A DNA stretch of 64,000 bases, taken from NCBI GenBank assembly GCA_950295325.1, contig OX485808.1, positions 5,460,501-5,524,500 on the forward strand. Reading direction: 5' to 3'. The notes beneath the pieces were generated by a model. It was not told the origin of the DNA and ran no database searches. It saw only the letters and a list, made by a program, of their open reading frames with translations. Source of the DNA: Polytrichum commune (lineage: Eukaryota; Streptophyta; Polytrichopsida; Polytrichales; Polytrichaceae). Below, one piece after another: positions 48,461-58,534 of the stretch (its first letter is position 1; each line of letters starts with the position of its first letter). Made by a program: the position numbers and the translations under genes.

Positions 48461-50195
48461 TGACTGATAGGAGATTCTTTTTATCTTGGCTTCTAGCGAC
48501 CCATTTAAAAACACCCATCTCACAATGGCACCCCTCTATAAAGAAAATGGTACCAGCATATTTATATCATTTATTTTGTATGTGAGCAGGTGGGGACCTA
48601 TCCTTACTCATGGCTTCACAAAGGAGGTTACAATCAAAACCTCTCCTAGACTATCTGCCTCTTGCATCTGATGGTAGTTGTTAAAGCAGTTTCGGTGAAT
48701 ATGTCTTGGTATTTTGTGAAGAATATTTCTGTTTTTCTTGGCGTTTCTTCTACTCATCAAAATATGCTACTTCCTCATACTGTCTGTGATTTGTGATGTG
48801 TGCAGTATATGCATGTGACATCAACATGCAATTGCAAATGGGAAAGGGAGTTTCAGAAGCCATGGCACTCATGAAGAGCCTCGGAGGTAATATAAAACTT
48901 CTCAACTTCATTATGATTCTTCAATCATAAACATATCACACAACAACAACAACAACCATAAACAACTCAAATTACATGCACCACTAGTTGTGCAAATGCT
49001 GGAGCTTGTAGATCTCAATGTACAAGGAAAATAAGAAGAGAAGGTTTAGGTTGTCAAATTGGCCCAACTATTTTGATGTGAAAAAGACCATGACACGAAA
49101 TAGTTTACACATACATAACCCACCATCTCTTCTCAGGGCTAATAACTTGATAGTTTCTGTGCTGTGATGGTTCTGGTGACTGTGAAAGGAGTGGGCAATG
49201 TCTGTGCTGTGATTCTGTAGACTAGTCAGAATTTCGAGCAGGTGCTCAACAACTCTTGCCAGATGCAACTTGATTCATTTTTTAGACAGAATTCGGCTAC
49301 AATATACGGAGTCTTTCTTTTGATCACGTTTTGAAATTATCCAGGTTAGGGTAATGTTCGCAAGGGAAATTAAAATCTGGAATCTGGTTTGATTGCCAGG
49401 AGGCAATCTTTTGCGGGAGAGGAAAGCACATAGTTCTTGTAGTAACTCAGAATAAATTACCTTCCTGAGCTGTATCTAGATATAAACTTGAAAAAGCCAT
49501 ATCAATTTCGGCACAAAGTAATTATTTTCATGAGTGAAGGTGCCACATGTCACGTAGTGGTTGTGAATAAGTTGATGTGGCATGAATATACATCAAAATC
49601 CGCAAGCGAAAGTGCTTAAACTGATAAGGTACTGCGGGTACTAAGTGAGACGCAAGTTGACATTTTGATGTTTTGGTACCGATGCCAAAATGAGAGGCGA
49701 TTTTTTACTCCAGCTACGAATAAGTATTTCTTTTTGGTGCAGGTGCTCCGAGCAGGAAACCTTCCTGCTGGTAGCATCAAATTTTGTGATTGTCCATGCC
49801 ATTATTGAATACCTGACAGGTTGATGATCATATTCATATTCTTGTAAATTATCTGTTGAAGTTGCAGCTGGATGTGCCAATATTTTATCAACATACACGA
49901 TTCCTGCTTGAAATAGAGGTCGGAGTCGGGTAGTTCCAACAATTATAACCAATTTACAGTGCCAGGTCGGTCAATTGGCACCACAATTCCATCACGTGCT
50001 AAATTAACAGTTGCCACGTGGTGGACTTGTTTGAACCATGTGGTCATCGTCATATCTCTACACCTCCTCAAGAATGGGGCTGTCATTCATGATGTCAGGC
50101 ATGAAGAGGCACTACTTCTCCTATCTAACCATATCTGATTTTCTTGCACTGGGTCTGAGTGCTGGGCAGTCATGAGATCTTGACATGAATTGTAG
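48461..50195. other. unassigned; one exon-like segment
   Basis: An isolated segment at 48806-48888, between a TGTGCAG acceptor-like site and a GGAG/GTAATA donor-like site, is open in one frame (INMQLQMGKGVSEAMALM). Without partner exons I do not call a gene. An ACA-repeat tract is at about 48940-48953. Confidence 0.3.
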
Positions 50196-50745
50196 GTGTT
50201 CTTCAAGATGGACAAAGATGGCTTGGAGGAGGAAATCGGGCAGGAAGTGCTCTATTGCAAAGATCCAGAGACACTCAAAGACCTCTCCTTCATAAAATAA
50301 AAAACCTGAGCTGTTGGTTGATATGGCTGCTCCCTTGGTCTCTGCCTGCCTTGGGTTTGGGATGTCTTTTTTGTACTCAAAATGAAAATTTTGATGTTGG
50401 ATTCTTGATGTTGGTGAATGCCTGATCTTTTACACAGGGAGTTGTAAACCGCTTTGTGTTGTGCCAATTGTCTAGTCTCACCTGCATTGTGGCAGGGGTG
50501 TGTGTGATGGTTGGGTGTGACTTCCTACCATCAATCCGTACCGTTGAGGTCAGGAAAGCGCATGCCCTACTTGCAAAGCATGGAGAACTTCAGGGAGCAC
50601 ACGTGTTGCTTCTCCTGTCGTTATGCACAAGTGTTTTCTAACGTGTCATGGAAAATCGCAATTTGAAGAAGGTGTTTCTGTGTGTTAGGTCCACTTTCAC
50701 GTGTCTAAGGTGGAAATACGTTGTTGATCCTTCCATCTGTCCAAT
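50196..50745 (+). pseudogene. EXO1-like 5' exonuclease pseudogene fragment
   Basis: Three short blocks in the order of the Rad2/XPG-family exonuclease 1 nuclease core: VFFKMDKDG at 50196 (EXO1 has IFKMDK-G), then CVMVGCDFLPSI and KAHALLAKHGEL around 50501-50590 (EXO1 has CILSGCDYLPS-PG-G-KKAHAL), then KKVFLCVRSTF with VVDPS near 50668-50735 (EXO1 has a KA-LTFRHQRVYDP segment). The helix-hairpin-helix glycines after GCDFLPSI are lost (RTVEV instead), frames are broken and the catalytic N-terminal region is not found. A decayed gene copy or fragment; the functional gene would be elsewhere. Confidence 0.55.
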
Positions 50746-52044
50746 ATAGAAGTTACAGCTCCTAGTGTCTTTTCTATGAACATTAGAGCTCACCTTAATG
50801 GCCGGAGCTTACAGTAGTGATTTTCATGTGTTGTTTTCTATTCTTAGTAAACTACATTCTGTTCTGTTCCCACTCTGAACCTTTTTAGAAAAATTCTGTC
50901 GTTCTTAATAGTTTTCAGTAATTCCATGTATCATCTACTAAGCTGAGCTGGCAAAACTGAATCCAGGCATTGAGCTTTTTAGTGGTGGAGAGAAAGGACA
51001 AGGGACTGGAGGGATATATTGCGGACTTCAACGGGGCCGTTGCTATATTCTCTTGAGAAATTCTGAAGGTAGAGGATTCGAAAACATGAGCTTTTCTTCT
51101 GTGTGCATGCAGTTACGATGTATGCACGCAGATTCTCATGTTCTTAAATCCTCTTCCTACAAAATTTCAAGAACTTCATGAAAGCTTTGGTGGTTACGTA
51201 GACTTGTTGAGCCAGTATCTCTTAGTTTTAATCAATATTTCTGTGCTGTATTAGGTATTAAGGACCTGCTAAAAAGCGCCCTGATTAATGTTGGAGACGA
51301 CCCTTTAAGAACCTCAGAATGCTCAGATTAGTTGTATATTTGATTATTACAATACTAGTGAGGATATATGGGGATTTCTTATTGAGCTTAACACCAGGAG
51401 CCATTAGAGCTAAGTAAGACATTTCCGGAAATCCAGCTATTAAAAGTTCACTATAGAAGACCATACATGTTTGTTCACCTACAACAATCAAGGGAAACTT
51501 AAGCTGTGTTGGAGAAGTTACAACCTTTGCCACCATCCTGCCTTCGTGCATCTTGTTTATCACTTTTGGGATGTATAAACCCTTGTGATAGATGCACAGA
51601 ATCAAGAAATGTAATTGCTACATTATACCTTAAATTGTCACTTGACAACCATGAAATTTTAAAGTAAGAGGTTATTAAATTTCTGGTTTTCTCTGAAGAA
51701 TGTGTAGATGTTGCCTTGACATTGTTAGGGATATGCCACCATTATGGGCAAATGCGCATTTGATGAGGAAATAAGTACTCCTGCACAGCACGAAGTCTAA
51801 CCTCTCTTCTCACCATTTAGTATATTGGAGGCACTGGAGGTAAGAGCTATTATTTGTGGGTGTTTTCTGAATGAAGATTTCCCTTCAAGTTGTCCTTGTG
51901 TGAATGTGTTTCTTTTTGAATCTTCGAGCTGGGGATTAATAGGCTATTAAAGTACACGGTTCCCATTTTTCTTGCTGGTGTTTCCATTCCAAGTTAAAAC
52001 AGCATTCAAGCTTTCGACTATTTCAAAGAGCTGCTTCACGGAGA
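50746..52044. other. unassigned intergenic
   Basis: No gene supported. The minus-strand frame 51285-51605 (106 codons) is moderately protein-like but has no recognised domain. Confidence 0.35.
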
Positions 52045-52140
52045 CTGTTTCACAATATATAGAGAGACTCAATCTCAAAATACAACCTCCTACTTACCGT
52101 TGCATTTTGAGATTGACTCTGTCTACATATTGTGAAACGG
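52045..52140. other. miRNA-precursor-like hairpin, 42-nt arms
   Basis: Arms 52045-52086 and 52099-52140 pair over 42 positions with five differences, around a 12-nt loop. The best paired part is the loop-proximal TCAATCTCAAAATACAAC/GTTGCATTTTGAGATTGA. Size, near-complete pairing and few spaced mismatches fit a plant microRNA precursor, but a very small foldback element would look the same. No known mature miRNA recognised. Confidence 0.45.
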
Positions 52141-54823
52141 AATATTAACTTCTGAAGGAATCGACTCAACTGGATGCAACCACCAGTCACACCATCAACA
52201 ATCCTGTCAAGAGACGGAAAGAAAAGAAACCGCTTATCAAGTCTCAAATGCACACAGCTAAATCGACTTGGAAGCACATACATCAAGAGGTCAGCAACTA
52301 CGTACTTGTCATGATCTTTGGCGCTTTGTATTCAAAGCATGTGAAATGCAATAGATAATTCAAGGATTAGTCAGTAGACACTACACACAATTCTATGGAC
52401 GTTTAGCCTCATAAATCTAGCAAAGTCAGCAAAAGATACGACAAACAAGTGAATACTGTTCCTGAACCATCCATATTGGCTTGTTCAATGTGCAGATTGT
52501 ATATACAACTTAGGGGCACTTCACATTATGGCCAAGGGTCACGACCTTGAAATTGTGAGGGGCCTTGAAACTCATCTGAAGGCTGTACCTTGGAAATTTA
52601 GAATTGAATGTGTGGTTATGATGGAGCATCCAGTGTAGTGTGAAGACAAACGCGACTGGGCACTTAACCGAATGCTATTCCATTACTGTCCTACTCATGT
52701 GGGCTCTTCTACACTAAAAGATTACAATAAATTAAGGGTTGTGAGATTTAAAAGTGTCATGGCCTCCTGGTTTTGTGTTAGACCCACCTATTTGAGGTAG
52801 GCTTAGCTCAAAATCCTGTAGACCATGAAACGTTATCTATTGCATGCCATGTAGGACTCCATGTAGGATTGTCATCCATTCTAACTTCCTTGGTCCCACA
52901 GGCCCTCAAGCTCGAGTGTAAAGTGAAGTGGGATGATCTCGGCTTGTCCACCAATGAGAGATTTTAGATTTCAACGGTCACGGGCCCTCAAGCTCTAGAG
53001 TAAAGTGGCCCTTATGAATGTATGCAATAGAACCTGGGTTCTATCTAGTTTCCTGACTTTCTCAGAGTCGTTGCTTTGAGGAGTTGATGACACTGCAGTG
53101 AACTGGATTTGGATGCCCTGAATCCAAGACGTTCTTTGGAGTTATTGGAGGTGACAAATTTACCCGTCTCTCCAACCTCCAGCCTTCCATTGACACCCCG
53201 AACTGTCAAGTACAGAGAGGAGGGGGACCGTAAGGAATGAAGCTAACATTGTGGATAAGGGCGTTTCAGGACCTGTGACAAATTCAAGTAACTAAACACA
53301 ATGTGACAAATGATAAAAGCTACCACAGAACAAGGTATCTTGAAATTCTTTCAGCCAATTCGAAAATCAATAAGCAAGCCTTCTACAATGGCTTTTGAGA
53401 TTGGCCAAGAATATGTCAAGGCACCTTGTCTTGTGGTAGCCTTATCATTTGTCACCTTCTGCTAAGGTGCTCTCCTATTTCTAGAATTCAAAGGTTTCCT
53501 CTCCTTCTCTAATGTATTCAGCTCATTGATGAACCACAATTGAGACATGAGATATTCTCATACTGGGTATGAGTCCACCTTCCGGTTTACTTTTTAGCAA
53601 GTACTTCAAAGTTTTCTAAAATACTTACCTTGTGTATTTACAATGCTTGCAAGCGACCACTTGTCGTACAGAATGCTGTTGTGCCTTCCTGTCGACCCAC
53701 TTTGACAACATGATGCATATCTCAGAAATTCGGAGGTGCACTCAAGAACTTCTTCAGAAATGTTCAACTGTGTCAATGCATTTGCTTCTTGATTGCCTGC
53801 AATTCAGTTTGTGGAGGATAAAGATTGCCCAAATGTCCATGTACTTAATCATGTGTCCGCACTGGATGTGAAGAGGTCAAGTTCCCATCCCAAATGTTTT
53901 TTAATTAGTAGTTATGAGCACGCACACCATTGAATACATACACACAGTTGCATCACTGGTCTATCAAGGCTCAAAAGAGTACAAATGCACAGTTTGCAAG
54001 GTAATAAAACCAGGACTTGTGCACAAAGCATTGTGTGTGATCCATTTGACATACTCAGTGTGAGACCTGCACATGTACTTACTTTCAATTGTGTTTTTAT
54101 GAATTATTATGAGTCTCATGTGAATGATATACACCAGGAAGAGAGACATCATCATGTCACCTTCAGAGTCTCTATCAACAACAATTCCGTCTATAATTGC
54201 TATCCCACAATCTATTAATCCTACAGGTACACAACATGTTGTATTTCTACTCCCTCCTCCTGTAGGATTCATCGCAAGTGGTCTTCCAGATAACCATAAT
54301 TTCGTGATCTGCCTCTCCTGGTTGTTGTTGCAGCTTGGAGCTGCTCTGTCATCATCATCGTCTTCACCGTCGGAGCAGCTCGAAAAACTTTTATGAACTT
54401 GACGAACTTGTCTGAGCTTCTCCATGCAAATGCAAGTGTGCGGTGTTTCTCTTTTCTTCTTTTTTGTCTTTCCTTTTTATCCTTTTGTTTGGGGGTTCTA
54501 TGTTTTTTTAGCAAATTACTTACCTTGAAAGGTTACAGGGTGATCTTGATAGGAAATGATACTAAGCAATCAGAGAGGTTTATAGGATATTAGAAAACAT
54601 CATCATGAGGGATGGAATCATCAGGAAATAGTCATCTTGTTGCATTGGGTTGGGAAGGAAGCGGGGGTTGTTCACAGATGAGTAGTAGTAAATTCTTTTT
54701 GTTTTGAGTGTTTGTGCAGTAGTGTGTGTTGTAGTTTGTGCAGTAGTTTGTGCAGTTTGTTTCATCATCTGCCTCTAAATTCAGGCCAAGTTTTGCAATC
54801 CGAATCTGTTGTGGAGGTTTGCT
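52141..54823. other. intergenic and probable 3' flank of H1/protamine gene 2
   Basis: No gene supported. The end (about 54500-54823) is probably 3' UTR of the minus-strand gene ending at 54824. A basic minus-strand frame at 54269-54514 (KKERQKRRKEKHR) was considered and not called. Confidence 0.4.
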
Positions 54824-55348
54824 CTACCTCCTTCGTCGATGGCTTCTTCTCTTATGGTAACGACGATGATACTTGCACCTGCCATGGGGCAAAGCCCTCC
54901 TGCTCCTCCTCTTCCTCCTCTTATGCCTCCTGTTCCTCTTATGCCAACGGCGATGATACTTGCAGCGCCCAGTGGGCAGATGTCTCCTACTCCTCCTCCG
55001 TCTCCTCCGATGTGCAAAGCTCTTCTTATGGTACCTTCGATGTGTCTTGCACCTCCCATGGGGGAATCTTCGTCTCCGACTGGGAGTGCTGGCCGCATCG
55101 TCATCTTCCTTACCACTTTTGGCTCCTGCTTTGCTAAGCTCATAAACCTTCCCTGTCTTCCTAATCTTGCCTTTTTGCACTAACCCCTTGAGGGTGGAAG
55201 ACAACATCTTCTGGTTGGTGGCGTCCAGCTTCTCAGCGTAGTTCGACTCCAAGTGCTTCCGGATTTGGGCTAAGCTGGCCCCTTTTTTCTGCTTCAAATG
55301 CACCATGGCGTCTCGGATCATGCTGGCTCTTTGCACAGGTAACGTCAT
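54824..55348 (-). CDS. H1-domain protamine-like protein 2 with 29-residue tail repeats
   Basis: 174 residues, one exon. Residues about 5-75 form a linker-histone H15 domain (RASMIRDAMVHLKQKKGASL, IRKHLESNY, MLSSTLKGLVQKGKIRKTGK). A short acidic hinge (GKEDDDAAS) follows, then an Arg/Lys/His tail made of two 29-residue modules and a shorter third: RFPHGRCKTHRRYHKK, HLPTGRCKYHRRWHKR, ALPHGRCKYHRRYHKR, each followed by an Arg-rich run. One Cys per module suggests disulfide or zinc cross-linking, as in vertebrate protamines. Liverwort protamines are reported to be released from male-specific H1 precursors by cleavage, and the acidic hinge is a natural cleavage place; both points are inference here. 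Expected in sperm nuclei. The start at 55348 places the H15 domain immediately, without a basic N-tail. Confidence 0.88.
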   Translation of the reverse strand: MTLPVQRASMIRDAMVHLKQKKGASLAQIRKHLESNYAEKLDATNQKMLSSTLKGLVQKGKIRKTGKVYELSKAGAKSGKEDDDAASTPSRRRRFPHGRCKTHRRYHKKSFAHRRRRRRSRRHLPTGRCKYHRRWHKRNRRHKRRKRRSRRALPHGRCKYHRRYHKRRSHRRRR

Positions 55349-55925
55349 GATGCCTCTCTTCTACACTCACAGAATTACAAGAAAATTTGATGAATTTCCC
55401 CCTAGCCTCCCCTCATGGTTTGCCTCTCTTTGGGGTTCTCATTTCACTCATGTCATTGGAGTGCTGGGTTCATTATTTTGCTATTGTTTTGTCAACACAT
55501 GAATATTGCTTGATGTTACAACATGCTAATTGCTTATATGTGGAGAGTAGTAAACTAGCTCCGAGGGTCAGAAACACGAGGACCTGCACACTAGCATTTT
55601 AAACACAAGGGGACAGACAGGCAGACAGACAGAGTCAAAGAGAGGGAGAGTAACTTAGTAGTTGTTGTGTGTTTGAGGCTCTAGTTGTTTGTTATGTAGA
55701 GGAGGCGGATGAAGGGTCACGAAGAAGAGTCGCTACGAAGAGACAGTGGAAGAGACATTGGTGTTTGGGTTTGTGTGTCTTGTTGCAACAGTCACACCTG
55801 GAGGCATCTGTGTGTGGTGCCTCTAGCATCAGGTACACCTGTTGCTATCTTGCATCACAACCTGCAGGCGGCTCTTTGTTGTCAACAGACTCCTTCGAAT
55901 TAAAGTGAATTCATGAACCGACTCG
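55349..55925. other. 5' flank of H1/protamine gene 2
   Basis: Likely promoter and leader of the minus-strand gene. A GACA-type simple repeat is at about 55615-55632. No gene recognised. Confidence 0.4.
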
Positions 55926-56720
55926 GTAGATCAGGTGACCTGTCTACTTGTCAAGCCGCTCTAGTCACTACTTAGTACTGACGTCCAAATATCTCAAAAC
56001 CTGAACAAAGTAAACTACATTCGGAACCAAAATACCCACACTGTGGACCAGCGTCATGCATTTGAAGCCCCCAAATTCAAGACTCTGGTAGCTGGTAGTG
56101 GTTCTGGGTACCATTATTGTAATCTGCCTCAGATGCTCAATTACCCCTTTTTGCTTTTGACAACCATACGTTAAGCCCTTCCAAACAACCCCAAAAACAT
56201 AGTTGTGCGTCGTGATCAACATGAATTCGGTAGATCAGGTCACCTGTCTACTCTCATCAAGCCTCTCTAATCCCTACTGATGTTTAAATATCTCAAAACC
56301 TGAACAAAGTATGGTAGGCGTACTCAGAACCAAATCACCAACACTGTGGACCAGTGTCATGCATTTGGAAACCCCAAACCCACGGCTGTGGTAGCTGGTA
56401 GTGATTTTAAGTTGAGTGTTGGTTTGGGTACCATTATTGTAATCTGCCTCAGATACCCAGATCTCTTAAAACTCAAACAAAGGTAGGCATACTTAAAATC
56501 AACAAATCATCACTATGTACCACTGTCATGCATCTGAATCCCCCAAATCTATGATGGTGGTGTTGGTTGTAGGTTCCATGTGGGTGTCAAGTATTCACAT
56601 CCGCCTCAGATGCCAGGAAAATGTTACCTTTGGTACAAGTCAGTCTCTTATCTGACAATTATGCCCTCTCAAAAAAACCCAAAGAACGTACCAGTGTGTC
56701 ACACTTGAGGCCCCAAATGC
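55926..56720. repeat. tandem array upstream of H1/protamine gene 2
   Basis: Two longer units of about 303 bp starting GTAGATCAGGT(G/C)ACCTGTCTAC at 55926 and 56230, followed by two shorter, more decayed ones of about 170 bp. Anchors: CACTGTGGACCAG(C/T)GTCATGCAT at 56039 and 56341, ACTATGTACCACTGTCATGC near 56512, GTACCAGTGTGTCAC near 56688; also ATTATTGTAATCTGCCTCAGAT twice. It stands about 580 bp upstream of the gene, the same arrangement as gene 1. Confidence 0.75.
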
Positions 56721-56870
56721 ATAAGTATGGTACATAGTCTTGGTTTTAGGATTGGTCTTGGTTTTGGATACACTTACCTCATATGTAAACATACTTCTAC
56801 ATCATGTGTAAACAAATTTGAATGGAGCTTTCAAATGTTTAACTATTGTACACCCTAAACTCCGTAATAT

Positions 56871-57334
56871 CAACCCCCATAATGTCACACACTTTCTAAT
56901 ATCCTAAAACCCTAGGGAACGGATGTTCGTAGTTCAAGTCTCACTCCTTATTGTCACATTTCTCTCCCTTATATCATGAATTTTGTCCTTAATGCAAACC
57001 ACCTAAGAAGTCAACCCACACCCTCACATTGCGCCATGTGTCAACATGTGAAGTGTCACCTTCTTCTTCTTATTCTTCTTCCTCTTATGCCACTTGTTGA
57101 ATGTTGGTGCATGCGTCCGTCACATTGCCCGGGAAGGCCAAGTGGAGTGGACCACACTAGCATAGGTGACAAGAGAACGAATTCAAATTGTCCACACATC
57201 TCCTTCATGTTATTCCATACTGTCACATGCTACACTAATTCTATAGAATCACGCATCCATGTTAACACTACAAAACTCTGTAATATCACGTGCACTTTGG
57301 TTGCCACAAGTGTGATACTACAAAGTTTAGAGTG
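56871..57334 (+). mobile_element. TA-flanked MITE (Tc1/mariner-like), copy 2
   Basis: 464 bp, ends CACCCTAAACTCCGTAATATC and TGATACTACAAAGTTTAGAGTG, TA on both sides (56869-56870, 57335-57336). Same family as 10741-11175; interior shared except for small indels (it has extra TTCGTAGTTCAAG and AATGCAAACC pieces). Non-coding. Confidence 0.8.
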
Positions 57335-57336
57335 TA

Positions 57337-58534
57337 CATAGTGTTGGTTATGGGTTTTAGGTTTATACTATGTGCCAATTCTATCTTTAATTTTAGGTGT
57401 CCAAAACATGTCACAACTCGAAATAGGTGCACCTTATTTAAGTACTTCCAAGTTTCAAATTACGGAGAGTTGTAGACTCCAAGGCTAGTGGGAAGCCCTC
57501 CTATTCCGAAATCCAAGAAAAGTTTTGAATTCTAGTATGAATGGGAGTGTTAGAAGGATCCGAATCAATGGCTCCGAGTTCCCCATCACTTCCTAAGAAC
57601 AATTGAATATTCAATAAAGTCTTGGTGACTTTGTTGGTCGACAATTCACAAGTTATTAATGTAGTAATAAAGGGTTCCAATGTGAGATGGGGCCTTGAGG
57701 AATGGGGGCACTAGAAGCACAGGAAAAACAATATCTCCCATATGCATTGATCAAACCGTATGGAAGAGGCTGCCACTTGCAGCTGAACTTGAATTGACTT
57801 GTGAATAGTTGTCAGTAGCAAGTAGGAACAATGACTCCTAAGTAGATGTTTGAAGATTGAAAGCAACCACCAAGTAAATGAGTCCCCCAAACATTTCAAT
57901 GCTTGAGGTAGAAGTCCTTCTTTAAAAGCTGTAAATATCTTTTGCACTTGTGCAACCACATGTTTGCGCTTGAGCTATGTGACTTGAGAATATTTCACTT
58001 TTTGCTATATCTTTTTGGCATGGAAGGGAGTTACTAGTGCTAGTAATGAGTCAAGTTTCCATTGGAAGAACAAGACGTTCGCAAAGTGATTTGTATCTTG
58101 AGAACAACAACAATATTTTGAAGACAAAATCACAAGGACACTATTTGCACACCAATGCTCGTATATGAATGTGTCTAAATTGATATGTTGTCCAACATAA
58201 TACATTTTCTCTTCAAATCTCCACCTTTCTAGTCCTCAAATATTACTACATGATACATCCTCATCAATGATGACTCTAGTGTACATATTTCGATAATTTT
58301 ACACTATATTTTACGCCTGCCTATTTGCTACATTCTTTCTATTTCAACATTTGTTGTAACCAACTATGCTAATCCGCTTATCTTCATCTCCCTATATTTT
58401 GCCAGTTTTGACATCGTGATGAATAATAAAACTCAAAATTGTGCAATGCCCTCCAAAAAACATAGCTCTTCATCTGCCTCATTGCATTTGCCCCCCTATA
58501 CTCTATGCCGATTTGAAGAATCAAAATTTTCATC
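57337..58534. other. 3' flank of SLAC/SLAH gene, nothing else recognised
   Basis: Likely includes 3' UTR of the minus-strand channel gene. No other gene supported. Confidence 0.4.

Noticed and set aside
48806-48888. Isolated exon-like segment with acceptor and donor-like ends
   Set aside because: No neighbouring exon could be joined in phase, and the peptide is not recognised.
54269-54514. Lys/Arg-rich 81-codon frame (KKERQKRRKEKHR) near H1/protamine gene 2
   Set aside because: No H15 domain, no tail module and no clear splice partner; likely 3' UTR sequence on the same strand.
54712-55183. Plus-strand Ser/Cys- and Pro-rich frames over H1/protamine gene 2
   Set aside because: Same complement effect; the minus strand encodes a recognisable H15 domain.
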